A DNA stretch of 64,000 bases. Source: an uncultured Muribaculaceae bacterium. GTDB lineage: Bacteria; Bacteroidota; Bacteroidia; Bacteroidales; Muribaculaceae. Below are positions 36,152 through 46,210 of this stretch, one piece after another; within the stretch, counting starts at the first letter, position 1, and each line of letters opens with the position of its first letter. The stretch is taken from positions 6,769 to 70,768 of the forward strand of contig CAKTFH010000010.1 in assembly GCA_934555895.1 (NCBI GenBank), read 5' to 3'. Below the pieces are notes generated by a model. That model worked only from the letters and a program-made list of their open reading frames with translations. It did no database searches and was not told where the DNA came from. Both the position numbers and the translations under genes were made by a program.

Positions 36152-36853
36152 TCATTTTTTATGTTTTCTGACAACATTCCACACCACATAGCCAAGGCAG
36201 CACACAAGCAACACTATGCCACCGATGGTGAGGTAGCCGTTGTATTGCTCGACCTTGGCGTAGAGCTGGTCGATAGCCACGGTCTTGCCCAGCCAATAGC
36301 CCAATATAGTGAGGATACAATTCCACACGCCGGCGCCAAGAGCCGTGAATATAATGAATTTTACGATATTCATGCGCGCCAGACCGGCGGGAATACTTAT
36401 GAGCTGTCGCACAGCGGGGATAAGGCGCCCGACGAAGGTGCTCACGGCGCCGTGTTCGTCGAAATAATGTTCGGCGTGCTCCACTTTTTCTTTGTCAAGA
36501 AGACAGGCATGGCCCAGACGGCTGTTGGCAAAAGCATAGACAATAGGACGCCCGACCCACACTGAAAGCACATAATTGATAAGGGCCCCCACAATGGCGC
36601 CTGCGGTGGCCACAAGCACTATCAGAAACACATTCAGATCGGGGATATTGATCACGCGGCCTTCATACACGAGCTGCCTGGTGGTCTGGGCGGCAAGAAA
36701 GGCAGCCGGAGGCACCACAACCTCGGAAGGGAAGGGCAGGAATGAACTTTCAATGACCATGAATAAGAACACGAGCCAATAGCCGGCGTTTTCGATAAAA
36801 AGCTGAAGAAGATATTGAGCGCTCGCGTAGTCGCTTATCGCACATTCAATCAT
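36152..36853 (-). CDS. DedA family membrane protein
   Basis: 233 residues from the ATG at 36853 (MIECAISDYASAQYLLQLF); the frame extends 40 codons upstream through the promoter and was trimmed. Membrane segments are clear at about 25-45, 70-95, 165-185 and 205-225. The DedA/SNARE-associated motif is present: FVGRLIPAVRQLISIPAG, with the conserved F-x-R-x-x-P and Arg. DedA proteins act in envelope lipid flipping (for example undecaprenyl-phosphate or phospholipids). The C-terminus is basic (NVVRKHKK). Confidence 0.9.
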   Translation of the reverse strand: MIECAISDYASAQYLLQLFIENAGYWLVFLFMVIESSFLPFPSEVVVPPAAFLAAQTTRQLVYEGRVINIPDLNVFLIVLVATAGAIVGALINYVLSVWVGRPIVYAFANSRLGHACLLDKEKVEHAEHYFDEHGAVSTFVGRLIPAVRQLISIPAGLARMNIVKFIIFTALGAGVWNCILTILGYWLGKTVAIDQLYAKVEQYNGYLTIGGIVLLVCCLGYVVWNVVRKHKK

Positions 36854-36903
36854 AGTTGATTCTTTGAATGGAACTGTCGTTAGGGTGTGTTTATATTTTT
36901 TCG

Positions 36904-36911
36904 CAAAATTA
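36904..36911 (-). promoter_or_regulatory. -7 box of dedA-rpe operon
   Basis: Minus-strand TAATTTTG, 50 nt before the DedA ATG; -33 position is GGTG, a weak match. Confidence 0.5.
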
Positions 36912-36948
36912 CGACTTTTTCCCGATTTGGCCACCTGCGTGGACATGA

Positions 36949-36990
36949 AAAAAGCCGGGCCCTGAGGTTGCACTCCCCGAGGTCCGGCTT
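36949..36990 (-). terminator. Intrinsic terminator after the M13 peptidase gene
   Basis: Imperfect GC-rich stem (AAGCCGGACCTCGG side at 36971-36990 against 36951-36966) with a T-run at its minus-strand 3' end (36945-36953 region). It lies between the M13 stop at 37026 and the dedA promoter. Confidence 0.7.
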
Positions 36991-37025
36991 TATATTATAG
37001 GAATATTCTATATGTCAGGCGTATA

Positions 37026-39068
37026 TTACCAGATGATCACCTGCTCTGCGGCAGGACGGAAGAGCTTACTTCCCTCCTTCACACCGAAAGCTTTGAAGAA
37101 CGGCTCGATGTTGCGGAGTGTGACGTTCACGCGGTTCTCGGCAAGCGAATGCACATCGCCGATGGTGAGGTTGCGCTTCTCCTCGTCGCGGATGTTGGTG
37201 GCCCAGATGTTGGCGTAGTTGAGGTAGAATGCCTGATCGGGGGTGAAGCCGTCGATGAGAGCCTCCTGCGACTCGACATCCACTCCTTTGCGTTTCTGCG
37301 AATCGAGGAACGCGGTGTGCGACACACGCAGACCACCCTGGTCGGCGATGTTCTCACCCATGGTGTAGGAGCCGTTGGCGAAGAGGCCCGGGAGAATCTC
37401 CACTTTGTCGAATTGCTCACCGAGCTTCTTGGTGAGGGCCTCGAACGCCTCGGTGTCTTCGGGAGTCCACCAGTTGGCCATGTTGCCCTTGGCGTCGAAA
37501 TTGCGGCCCTGGTCATCGAATCCGTGAGTCATCTCGTGGCCGATAACCACGCCTATGCCGCCATAGTTCTCGGCGTCGGATGCCTCCGGATCGAAGAAGG
37601 GATTCTGCAAGATAGCTGCAGGGAACACAATCTCGTTCGCAAGAGGATTATAGTAGGCGTTCACAGTCTGAGGAGTCATGCCCCACTCGCTCTTATCCAC
37701 CGGTTTGCCCCATTTTGCCAGCTGCTCGTCGTTGTGCCACATGCGGGCTGCATGCACATTGCGATAGTAGGAATTGGCAGGATCAATAGCCATCGAAGAG
37801 TAATCCTTCCACTTGTCGGGATAGCCGATTTTCACAGTGAAGGCGCTGAGCTTCTCAATGGCCTTGAGTTTGGTCTCATCAGTCATCCAGGGGAGGTTGA
37901 TGATATGCTTGCCAAGCGAGGTCTTGAGGTTGCCCACAAGGTCGAGCATCTTCTGCTTTGAGCTTTCGGGGAAATATTTTTCCACATAGAGGCGACCGAT
38001 GGCCTCGCCCATATAGCTGTCGGGCACTGCCAGAGCGCGTTTCCACTGCGGGCGTTGCTCCTGTACACCCGAGCGCACTTTGGAGAACTCAAACGAGGTG
38101 TCGGTAAACTTCTCGCTCAGGAAAGGCGCTGCCTGCGATACATATTTCCACAGATAATAGTCTTTCTTCTCGCGGTCGGATAGCGATGCCACGAGGTTGT
38201 CGCTCTGGCTCATGCCGCGGGGGTCTTCAAGTATATAGTCCGATGGGGTGTCGATGCCCATGGTTTCGATGAAGAAGCGGTTCCAGGGCAAGTGGGGATA
38301 CTGCTCCTTAAGCTGCGCGATAGTGCGGGGATTGTAAAGCGCGGGTATATTGCGGCTCTCCTCGCGGGTCATGGCGCTGTCGGCGATGGCGGTCTCGATC
38401 TTCATCACGTTCTTCATGATGCGCTGGGCGTCTTTTTTCTTGTAGCCTGCGTTCATCATCTGGCCCACGATGAGCTTCTCATAGGCGTTGCGTATGCGCT
38501 TTGTCTCGGGGTCGTCCTTGAGATAGTAGTCGCGGTCGCCCATGCCCATCGAACCACCGCTGAGATACATGGCATACCGGTTGGAGTCCATCATGTCCTC
38601 CATCGGACCTGCGCCGAAGAAGGGACTCGAGTAATATTTGTGCATCCAGAGCAGGAGGTCTTCCATCTCCTCAGGCTTGGCGTTCTCAATTTTGAGAAGG
38701 TCATCAACGATAGGCGCTATGCCGTCGCGATTGCGACGGTCAAGATCCATTCCCTGCGAATAGAGAGTCCAGATTTTGGCGGCGTTGCTGCCGCGCTCGG
38801 GATTGGTTGCTCCGAGGTTGAGCACTATATCCTTCACCTTAGCCTCGGCCGAGTCAGCCAGGATGTTGAACACGCCGTAGCGCGCATATTCAGCAGTGAG
38901 CGGATGGGCTTCCATCCAGCCTCTGTTCACATGCATGTAGAAGTCATCGCCGGCAGGAATCGAATTGTCGATATAAGCCGGATTCACACTTTTCAAATGC
39001 TCGGCAGAGGCTACGCCTGTGGCCATTGTCAGAGCTGCCATTGCAATTATTGTCTTTCCGAATTTCAT
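37026..39068 (-). CDS. M13 family metallopeptidase (neprilysin/PepO-like)
   Basis: Zinc endopeptidase for oligopeptides; 680 residues, full length for the family. Signal peptide MKFGKTIIAMAALTMATGVASA. The N-terminal Peptidase_M13_N domain runs to about 460. The catalytic domain carries NEIVFPAAILQNPFFD, the HExxH motif VIGHEMTHGFDD near residue 511 and the third-ligand ENIADQGG near 571. The C-terminus ends in LFRPAAEQVIIW, close to the conserved CxxW region but with Ile for Cys, as in many bacterial members. Exported, likely periplasmic or surface. No clear promoter found in the 79 nt upstream; it may be transcribed with the preceding DUF3472 gene. Confidence 0.95.
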   Translation of the reverse strand: MKFGKTIIAMAALTMATGVASAEHLKSVNPAYIDNSIPAGDDFYMHVNRGWMEAHPLTAEYARYGVFNILADSAEAKVKDIVLNLGATNPERGSNAAKIWTLYSQGMDLDRRNRDGIAPIVDDLLKIENAKPEEMEDLLLWMHKYYSSPFFGAGPMEDMMDSNRYAMYLSGGSMGMGDRDYYLKDDPETKRIRNAYEKLIVGQMMNAGYKKKDAQRIMKNVMKIETAIADSAMTREESRNIPALYNPRTIAQLKEQYPHLPWNRFFIETMGIDTPSDYILEDPRGMSQSDNLVASLSDREKKDYYLWKYVSQAAPFLSEKFTDTSFEFSKVRSGVQEQRPQWKRALAVPDSYMGEAIGRLYVEKYFPESSKQKMLDLVGNLKTSLGKHIINLPWMTDETKLKAIEKLSAFTVKIGYPDKWKDYSSMAIDPANSYYRNVHAARMWHNDEQLAKWGKPVDKSEWGMTPQTVNAYYNPLANEIVFPAAILQNPFFDPEASDAENYGGIGVVIGHEMTHGFDDQGRNFDAKGNMANWWTPEDTEAFEALTKKLGEQFDKVEILPGLFANGSYTMGENIADQGGLRVSHTAFLDSQKRKGVDVESQEALIDGFTPDQAFYLNYANIWATNIRDEEKRNLTIGDVHSLAENRVNVTLRNIEPFFKAFGVKEGSKLFRPAAEQVIIW

Positions 39069-39147
39069 TTATCGTTGGTAATGTTAAAATACTCTACTTT
39101 ATTTGATGCCGGAATGCTGGAAAAGTTGCATCCGCTTCAAAAATTTT

Positions 39148-40503
39148 TCATTGAGGATGTGCAAGTTTTTCCAAAGCCTCGAAATCGATATGCGGGGCAG
39201 CCTCGGCTCCTTTGCGTTTGCGATGGAAATTCGCGCCATAGGGAGTTGTTGCATCAACGAAACCACAATGCTGCAAAAAGAAGCTGTCACCGTTCAGGCC
39301 GCCGTTTACATCAGTTCGCGCTCCGCTTCGCCCGGTGTCATCGCATGTAAATGCCGAGTCGACAATTTCATGCCACTGGCCATTTTTATCACGCATCCAC
39401 TGATTGGAAAAATTCACGGAGCGAGGTTTGTAGCTCATCCACGGGAGAAAGCACTCCAGAAATGAATGAGGATACATATACCATGTATCGGTTTTCGGCC
39501 GCAACAGGCTTGACAACAAATGCCATGTGCCATTCTCGTCACAGAAATATCCGGTGTAAACCGTATTGCCATCACCATCGGGACGCACACGCACCAGAGT
39601 GCGATATGTGTTTCCAGGCTTCCATTCGTAGTGCATAAAACTCTGCTTGCCCGACCCCTCATGCCCGAAGTCGCGGGCTGTGACACCTTCACCGACGGAA
39701 AGCACTTTCACGTGACTGTCCTCAGGTATATCACCCGGATTATCAGTTTTAAAGGGACTCCACACTGAAAACAGCACCAGATTACCGTTGCTGCCATCAG
39801 GCGCGGTAATCGACTGTATACCCATATACCCCTCGGCGAAGCCGGTCAGCATAAAATAAGTGCCATTCACATCACACCCTTCTGGCACCGTAACCTCATT
39901 GTAGAAATATTCAATATCTTCCTGAGGCTTGGCATAATGCAAATGAGCGGCGGGTCCGCGGCGAATCCAAAAGGCTCTATCAGCATCACGGTCGGCGGCG
40001 AAATGCATTTCTCCGTCCACAGCATCGCCTTCGACTGTCAGGGTTGTAATCTCACCGAAGACATCACCGGTTTTTGATTCTCCCATAAAATCGACTTTCA
40101 CATAGCCCGGATTCTTTACACGGAAAGTGCCGGCATCATATATCCTCTTTTCGCCACCCTTCAGCTTTACAGTGTGGCTTTTGCCATCCACACTGACCTT
40201 TATTTTTGATTTAGCACCGAAAGCACCGGCCGTACCGGTAATCCACATCTTGAATTCTCCGGTGCGACTACACTTGAAAAATGCAGACAACACGGTGGAT
40301 GGAGCATCCCAGCGCCGCACATCCCCTTCAAGTGTCAGAATCCCCGATGTATCTTCGCTATAAGACGGCTCACATGCCTCGCCTGAAGTGACATAAAGAT
40401 TGCCCTTCATCGGAATATGCACGGCATCGGCTCGCGGAACGCTTCCACCTGACATAGCCACACACCGGGCTAACAGCAAAGCTATTACTATAATTTTACG
40501 CAT
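39148..40503 (-). CDS. DUF5077/DUF3472 secreted protein
   Basis: 451 residues with signal peptide (MRKIIVIALLLARCVAMSGG). Residues about 50-160 look like the DUF5077 beta-sandwich (LSAFFKCSRTGEFKMWITG, GYVKVDFMGESKTG). Residues about 175-420 match DUF3472 (HLHYAKPQEDIEYFYNEVTVP, GYMGIQSITAPDG, WHLLSSLLRPKTDTWYMYPH). The pair of domains is common in Bacteroidota secreted proteins and is suspected of carbohydrate binding; function not known. It starts 19 nt after the ychF stop and may be co-transcribed with ychF and the M13 peptidase. Confidence 0.82.
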   Translation of the reverse strand: MRKIIVIALLLARCVAMSGGSVPRADAVHIPMKGNLYVTSGEACEPSYSEDTSGILTLEGDVRRWDAPSTVLSAFFKCSRTGEFKMWITGTAGAFGAKSKIKVSVDGKSHTVKLKGGEKRIYDAGTFRVKNPGYVKVDFMGESKTGDVFGEITTLTVEGDAVDGEMHFAADRDADRAFWIRRGPAAHLHYAKPQEDIEYFYNEVTVPEGCDVNGTYFMLTGFAEGYMGIQSITAPDGSNGNLVLFSVWSPFKTDNPGDIPEDSHVKVLSVGEGVTARDFGHEGSGKQSFMHYEWKPGNTYRTLVRVRPDGDGNTVYTGYFCDENGTWHLLSSLLRPKTDTWYMYPHSFLECFLPWMSYKPRSVNFSNQWMRDKNGQWHEIVDSAFTCDDTGRSGARTDVNGGLNGDSFFLQHCGFVDATTPYGANFHRKRKGAEAAPHIDFEALEKLAHPQ

Positions 40504-40522
40504 CGGGAGATAATTTTAGTTG

Positions 40523-41626
40523 TTACACATTGAAGCGGAAATGCATTATATCGCCGTCCTGCACGATATATTCCTTGCCTTCCACTCCGAGCTTGCCGGC
40601 CTCTTTCACACCGGTCTCGCCGCCGAGATTCACATAGTCGTCGTATTTGATGACCTCGGCGCGGATGAAACCCTTCTCGAAATCGGTATGGATGACGCCG
40701 GCACACTGGGGAGCCTTGGCGCCGCGCATGAATGTCCATGCTCGCACCTCGTCGGGGCCTGCGGTGAAGAATGTCTGGAGATTGAGCAGAGCGTAAGCCG
40801 AACGGATAAGACGGGCCACACCACTCTCCTCGAGACCGATTTCCGCAAGGAACTCCTGACGCTCCTCGTAGGTGTCGAGCTCGGCTATATCGGCCTCGGT
40901 CTGAGCTGCCACGATGAGCAGCTGTGCGTTCTCGTCCTTAATGGCCTCGCGCACGGCATCGACATATTTATTGCCGTTCACGGCCGATGCGTCGTCGACA
41001 TTGCACACATAGAGCACCGGCTTGGCGGTGAGCAGGAATAGCTCGCGTGCAAACTTGCGTTCGTCGGGAGTCTCCAGCTCCACCGAGCGGGCAGGCTTGC
41101 CCTGATCAAGAGCCTCTTTGAATTTGCACAGCACCTCATACTGCAGCTTGGCCACTTTGTCGCCGCCGGTCTGCGCCTGCTTCTGGGTGCGGGCTATGCG
41201 GCTCTCAATGGTCTCGAGGTCCTTGAGCTGCAGCTCGTAATCGATGATTTCCTTGTCGCGCACGGGGTCAATGGAACCGTCGACATGGGTTATGTTGTCG
41301 TTGTCGAAACAGCGCAGCACATGTATTATGGCATCGGTCTCACGGATGTTGGCCAGAAATTTGTTGCCGAGGCCCTCGCCCTTGGAAGCGCCTTTCACAA
41401 GGCCGGCGATGTCGACGATCTCGACTGTGGCCGGCACTATGCTGCGCGGCTGACACATCTCCACAAGTTTGTTGAGGCGGTCATCGGGCACCGTAATCAC
41501 ACCCACATTAGGCTCGATGGTGCAGAAAGGGAAGTTGGCGCTCTGCGCCTTTGCATTCGACAGACAGTTGAAGAGGGTACTTTTGCCCACATTGGGAAGC
41601 CCCACAATACCACATTGAAGCGACAT
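40523..41626 (-). CDS. ychF: Redox-regulated ATPase YchF
   Basis: Obg-like P-loop ATPase associated with ribosomes and stress response; 367 residues, standard. G1 is [12 protein letters not shown] at residues 8-19, followed by [13 protein letters not shown] (switch I), [17 protein letters not shown] (G3), and LYVCNVDD in place of NKxD, which marks the ATP-preferring YchF group. A coiled-coil insertion lies at about 130-180. The C-terminal TGS domain ends with [18 protein letters not shown]. Its promoter overlaps the terminator region of the RND efflux operon. Confidence 0.97.
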   Translation of the reverse strand: MSLQCGIVGLPNVGKSTLFNCLSNAKAQSANFPFCTIEPNVGVITVPDDRLNKLVEMCQPRSIVPATVEIVDIAGLVKGASKGEGLGNKFLANIRETDAIIHVLRCFDNDNITHVDGSIDPVRDKEIIDYELQLKDLETIESRIARTQKQAQTGGDKVAKLQYEVLCKFKEALDQGKPARSVELETPDERKFARELFLLTAKPVLYVCNVDDASAVNGNKYVDAVREAIKDENAQLLIVAAQTEADIAELDTYEERQEFLAEIGLEESGVARLIRSAYALLNLQTFFTAGPDEVRAWTFMRGAKAPQCAGVIHTDFEKGFIRAEVIKYDDYVNLGGETGVKEAGKLGVEGKEYIVQDGDIMHFRFNV

Positions 41627-41700
41627 ATCTTTATGATTATTGCTCGTTATCTATTGTTACAATCTTTACGTGCCGACAGCCAAAGCGCTGAGCACGACCG

Positions 41701-41708
41701 CAAAGTTA
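41701..41708 (-). promoter_or_regulatory. -7 box of ychF
   Basis: Minus-strand TAACTTTG, 75 nt before the ychF ATG, directly abutting the T-run of the upstream terminator. No -33 TTG at the expected place. Confidence 0.55.
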
Positions 41709-41710
41709 CG

Positions 41711-41762
41711 AAAAAAAACAGAAACCACCACTGTCGGAGTGATTTCCGGTAGCGGTGGCTTC
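41711..41762 (-). terminator. Terminator of the RND efflux operon
   Basis: Minus-strand stem GAAGCCACC/GGTGGTTTC (41754-41762 with 41721-41729, one G-U) around a 24-nt loop, then CTG and eight T. It lies 25 nt after the RND permease stop. Confidence 0.7.
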
Positions 41763-41787
41763 AATGCGATTGGCGCTGAATAACTGG

Positions 41788-44700
41788 CTATTGTTTGTCG
41801 GGCGCAGCAGGCGAATCGGATGGAGTTCCGGCCTTATGACTGTCGGAGGAGGCCGGAGCGCCTTTGAAGGCAAATACTTTGCTGAGATATTTTTCCTGGA
41901 AATTCTGCAGCATTTCCCAGAAATTCGGCACAAACAGCGAACCCACCAAAGCATTGAGCGCCATACCGAACACTACGGCTGTGCCAAGACTGATACGGCT
42001 TTCGGCACCTGCGCCGGTGGCGAAAAGCATCGGCATCACACCGAACACAAAGGCAAGCGCAGTCATCATGATGGGGCGGAACCGCACTATACCGCCCTGG
42101 CGGGCCGCCTCGCGCACCGGCATGCCGGCCTTGCGGTAGTCGATGGCATATTCCACGATAAGAATAGCATTTTTCGCCGCCAGACCCAGCAGCAGTATTA
42201 TGCCGATCTGGGTGTATATGCTGATGCTCTGGTTCATGAAGAAACATCCGATTATAGTGCCGAGAATCGCCGTAGGCATAGCAATTATTACGGCAATCGG
42301 GTCAGTCCAGCTCTCATACTGCGCGGCAAGCACAAGCAGCGTCATTATGATGGCGAACATAAGCACCACCGTAATGGTGGTCCCGGCCTGAGTCTCCTGA
42401 TAGGCCTCTCCGGTCCACGCATATCCGTAGTTTCCGCCGGAAGCCTCATTAACAATCTCCTCCATGGCCGCGATTGCCTGCGATGAGCTTGTGCCATGCG
42501 ACGGAGTTGCTGTGAGGGAGGCGGTCTCATACATGTTGTACCGGCTCACTGACGATGGTCCCATAACTGTCGACACTTTGGCAAACGAGCCGAAAGGCAC
42601 CATTTCGCCGACACTGTTGCGCACTGTCAGATTCATTATGTCGCCGGGATGACTGCGTGCCCATCCCTGTGCGGCGATATTCACCTGATAAACCTTGTTG
42701 AACTCCACGAAATCATTAACATAGGAACCTCCGACAAACGCCGACAATGCAGAGTTTACATCCTCAAGATTGAGGCCCATAAGCTCAATGCGATCGCGGT
42801 CCATGGTAACCTGATATTGCGGCACATTGCCTTCATACAGCGATGTGACCGATTTTATGGCGGGAGATTTGGCAGCATCGCCCTCGATAGCCTTCAATGC
42901 TTTGGCAAGGCCGTCGGCTCCCTGTGAATTGATATCGAGCAATTGCATCTGCAGGCCTGAAGTCATGCCCAGGCCCGGAATGGCAGGAGGCGACACAGCG
43001 AATGTTATCGCTTCCTGAAGACCCGCACACCGCTCGTTGAAACGCTCTATCACGGCCTCCACACTGTGTGCCTTACCTTTGCGTTCCTTCCAGGGTTTCA
43101 GCATCACGAAGAGTGAACCAAAGTTGCTTCCGGCGCCCCCAGCGATGAACGAAAAGCCCGAGATTTCAATCGCGTCTTCCACCTCCGGCATACTGAGCAC
43201 AATATCAGATACCTGCGAGACAATCTTGTCGGTACGATCAAGCGAAGCGCCTGTGGGAAGTTGTACCGAAGCGAGAAAATAGCCCATATCCTCCTCAGGC
43301 ACGTAGCTTGTGGGCCAGCGCATAAATCCCCAGAAGGCAGCGGCGCACAGCAACAGATACACGCCAATGGCCACAACCGGCCGCCGCAGACAGCGCCCCA
43401 CCCAGTCGGTATATACCTTAAGAGTTGCCGCCCAGCCTTTATTAAACCATTTGAACAGAAAGAATCTGGTCGGCTTCTTAGGCCGCAGGAATAAGGCACA
43501 CATGGCCGGAGTGAAGGTCAGGGCATTGAAGCCTGAAAAAGCGGTAGACACGGCAATGGTGAGGGCAAACTGTTTGTAAAGCTCACCGGTAATACCTGAG
43601 ATAAAGGCTGTGGGTATGAAGACCGACAACAGCACCAGCACCTCGCCCACCACCGGCCCGGTAAGCTCGGTCATGGCCTTTTCAGCAGCCTGACGAGGAG
43701 TCATCTTCCCTTCATCAACTATTCGCGAACAGTCTTCCACCACCACTATAGCGTCGTCGACCACAATGGCTATGGCAAGCACCAGACCAAACAGAGTGAG
43801 CGTGTTGAGCGTGAAGCCGAGCAGCTTCATCACGGCAAATGTGGCTATGAGCGACACCGGTATGGTAATCATGGGTATAATCACCGCCCTCCAGCTCTGC
43901 AGGAACAGCATAATCACCAGCATCACTATGAGAGTGGTCTCCACAAAGGTCACCAGCACCTCATCGATAGAAGCCGACACGAAGTCGGTGGTATTCATAA
44001 GTATGCGATAGTGCACACCCGGAGGCAGATAAGGAGCCAGATTCTCAAGTTCTTTCTCCACCTCGCCTGCCACAGCAAGGGCATTGGCATCGGAGCGCTG
44101 ATAGATACCTATCAGGCCGGCTTCCTGACCCGATACACGCGATATGGCACTGTAATCCTGACTTCCGAGCTCCACTCTGGCAATGTCGCGCATGCGCAAC
44201 AGACCACCATCCTCATCGGTACGTAGTATTATATTGCCAAATTGCTCGGCGGTAACAAGCCTGCCGGGCGATGAGAGCGTAAACTGGAACTCGGCCGGCT
44301 CACTCACCGGCCGACCGCCTACCGAACCGGCCGACACCTCCATGTTCTGTGAGCGAATGGCGGCAAGCACATCGTTGGGGGTAATGCCACGCACACGCAT
44401 CATGTCGGGGTCCATCCACACACGCATGCTGTATTTCCCGGCACCGAAAGCCTGCACACCGCCCACTCCGTCGAGGCGTGAGAGCGGCTGCACCAGATGC
44501 AATTGGGCATAATTTGTAAGATACAGAGCATCATATCGGCCCGGCTCATCGCTTTCCAGAGCAACAAACAGAAGGATATTGGTGCTTTCGGAGTTTACGC
44601 TGACACCCTGCTGGGTCACCTGCGACGGCAGCTGTGGCTCAGCCTGGTTCACCAGATTCTGCACCTTCACAGTAGCATCATCGATATCCACATCGTTCTC

Positions 44701-44985
44701 GAAAGTCACGGTAAGCGAGTACGAACCATCGTTACCCGAATTTGAACTCATGTACAGCATTCCCTCCACGCCGTTGACAGCCTCTTCTATCGGGGCTCCG
44801 ATGGTCTCTGCCACTGTCTTGGCATCGGCTCCTGGATAATTGGCATTCACGCGCACGGTGGGAGGCATGATGTCGGGATACTGCGCTATAGGCAGCGTTT
44901 TCACCGTCACCAGTCCCACCAATATCATCAATATCGCCAGCACTGTGGCGAAAATAGGTCTGTCTATGAAAAATCTCGAAAACAT
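41788..44985 (-). CDS. RND efflux permease, HAE1 (AcrB/MexB) family
   Basis: Inner-membrane drug/proton antiporter of a tripartite efflux pump; 1065 residues, full length. It starts MFSRFFIDRPIFATVLAI (TM1). The proton-relay residues are intact: the Asp pair of IAIVVDDAIVVVEDCSR in TM4 and Lys in LAAKNAILIVEYAIDYR in TM10. Two large periplasmic loops carry the porter and docking domains (for example NYPGADAKTVAETIGAPIEEA). The Ser/Pro-rich 20-residue tail is cytosolic. It is the last gene of the operon after the outer-membrane and adaptor genes, with a 56-nt gap. Substrate range cannot be read from sequence. Confidence 0.96.
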   Translation of the reverse strand: MFSRFFIDRPIFATVLAILMILVGLVTVKTLPIAQYPDIMPPTVRVNANYPGADAKTVAETIGAPIEEAVNGVEGMLYMSSNSGNDGSYSLTVTFENDVDIDDATVKVQNLVNQAEPQLPSQVTQQGVSVNSESTNILLFVALESDEPGRYDALYLTNYAQLHLVQPLSRLDGVGGVQAFGAGKYSMRVWMDPDMMRVRGITPNDVLAAIRSQNMEVSAGSVGGRPVSEPAEFQFTLSSPGRLVTAEQFGNIILRTDEDGGLLRMRDIARVELGSQDYSAISRVSGQEAGLIGIYQRSDANALAVAGEVEKELENLAPYLPPGVHYRILMNTTDFVSASIDEVLVTFVETTLIVMLVIMLFLQSWRAVIIPMITIPVSLIATFAVMKLLGFTLNTLTLFGLVLAIAIVVDDAIVVVEDCSRIVDEGKMTPRQAAEKAMTELTGPVVGEVLVLLSVFIPTAFISGITGELYKQFALTIAVSTAFSGFNALTFTPAMCALFLRPKKPTRFFLFKWFNKGWAATLKVYTDWVGRCLRRPVVAIGVYLLLCAAAFWGFMRWPTSYVPEEDMGYFLASVQLPTGASLDRTDKIVSQVSDIVLSMPEVEDAIEISGFSFIAGGAGSNFGSLFVMLKPWKERKGKAHSVEAVIERFNERCAGLQEAITFAVSPPAIPGLGMTSGLQMQLLDINSQGADGLAKALKAIEGDAAKSPAIKSVTSLYEGNVPQYQVTMDRDRIELMGLNLEDVNSALSAFVGGSYVNDFVEFNKVYQVNIAAQGWARSHPGDIMNLTVRNSVGEMVPFGSFAKVSTVMGPSSVSRYNMYETASLTATPSHGTSSSQAIAAMEEIVNEASGGNYGYAWTGEAYQETQAGTTITVVLMFAIIMTLLVLAAQYESWTDPIAVIIAMPTAILGTIIGCFFMNQSISIYTQIGIILLLGLAAKNAILIVEYAIDYRKAGMPVREAARQGGIVRFRPIMMTALAFVFGVMPMLFATGAGAESRISLGTAVVFGMALNALVGSLFVPNFWEMLQNFQEKYLSKVFAFKGAPASSDSHKAGTPSDSPAAPDKQ

Positions 44986-45041
44986 GGTCTGAAACTTTTG
45001 TGATGTTTATATCGTCACCTCCGCTAAGCAAGCACGCATGC

Positions 45042-46175
45042 TCATTTGCCACGCGCTGTCTCTCCCGGCATCTGAGGCTTCACTTTCATGCCATCGCGCA
45101 CCTTCAGGAGGGCGCGGGTCACATAGCGGCTGTCGGGACTCAGACCGGAGTTGACTATACGCATCGAATCACGGTAAACATCACCCACCGTGATGGGGGT
45201 ATAGACTACCTTGTCGGAATCATTCACCACATACACATATTTGCCAAGTTGGTCGGTGCCGATGGCTGCATCCTTTATAAGCATGGCATGCGGGTCGACT
45301 GCATAGGGGAGATCCACAGTGCAGTACATGCCGTTCTTGAGCTCACCGTCGGGATTGTTTATCTCTACGCGCAACTCGATGGTACCGGTAGACTTCTGTA
45401 CTGCCGGCGCCTCATACGACAGTTTTCCGTAATAGGGGCGCACAACACTGTCGCCGAAGTTCACTCTCACATGGTCATAATCAACTTCTTTCCCTTTGCG
45501 GGTTTCGGTCATTTCGAGATAGTGTGTGTCTTCCACCGTGAATACGGCCTCTACTATACGGTCATCGTAGATGGTGAGCAGCTTCACCGGCGACATGCCA
45601 CCGGCCACATAATCGCCCACCACGACCGAAGCAGCGGAAGCGCGGCCCGAAAGCGGAGCCCGCACAGTGCAGTAGCCCAGATTGGTGCGCGCATCGGTCA
45701 CAGCGGCACGGGCGCTCTTGATGGCTGCCTCGCTCTGGTCAAGGTTACTGCGGGCCTGCACCACATCCATCTTCGACACGGCATCGCTCTCGAGCGCCTT
45801 GGTCATGGCCTCATATTGCTTCTTGCAGTATTCATTGTTGGCCAGAGCTGTCTCCAGACGCGATTCAGCTTCGTGGAGGGCCGCTTCGTAAGTAGTACTC
45901 TCGATTGAGAAGAGCGGCGCCCCGGATTGCACGAAGTCGCCGTTGTTATAATGTTTGGCGGTGATAAGCCCGTTGACACGAGCCACCACTCCGGCGTCGC
46001 GATCTGAGATAAGGAAACCGGGGTACTGCTTGTGAAGCACCACCGAATCAATCTTAGGCACCGCCACGCTCACCGGCATCTCGCCTTCGGAGGCGTTTTC
46101 TTTCTTCGAATGGCACGACACGGCGCCAAGGAGCGCTGCGGCCATGAATATCGGGTAGACAGCTGTTGTTTTCAT
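45042..46175 (-). CDS. RND efflux periplasmic adaptor (membrane fusion protein)
   Basis: Links the RND permease to the outer-membrane channel; 377 residues. It is a lipoprotein: MKTTAVYPIFMAAALLGAVSC, acylated Cys at residue 21. The layout is canonical: barrel-sandwich/lipoyl halves (LISDRDAGVVARVNGLITAKHYNNGD and RAPLSGRASAASVVVGDYV) flank a helical hairpin (AALHEAESRLETALANNEY ... SNLDQSEAAIKSARAAV, about 100-160), then a beta-barrel and a membrane-proximal domain. It is placed between the outer-membrane and permease genes with gaps of 35 and 56 nt. Confidence 0.95.
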   Translation of the reverse strand: MKTTAVYPIFMAAALLGAVSCHSKKENASEGEMPVSVAVPKIDSVVLHKQYPGFLISDRDAGVVARVNGLITAKHYNNGDFVQSGAPLFSIESTTYEAALHEAESRLETALANNEYCKKQYEAMTKALESDAVSKMDVVQARSNLDQSEAAIKSARAAVTDARTNLGYCTVRAPLSGRASAASVVVGDYVAGGMSPVKLLTIYDDRIVEAVFTVEDTHYLEMTETRKGKEVDYDHVRVNFGDSVVRPYYGKLSYEAPAVQKSTGTIELRVEINNPDGELKNGMYCTVDLPYAVDPHAMLIKDAAIGTDQLGKYVYVVNDSDKVVYTPITVGDVYRDSMRIVNSGLSPDSRYVTRALLKVRDGMKVKPQMPGETARGK

Positions 46176-46210
46176 AATTGACTGCTGATTCTGAAAGTTT
46201 CATAATTTGC

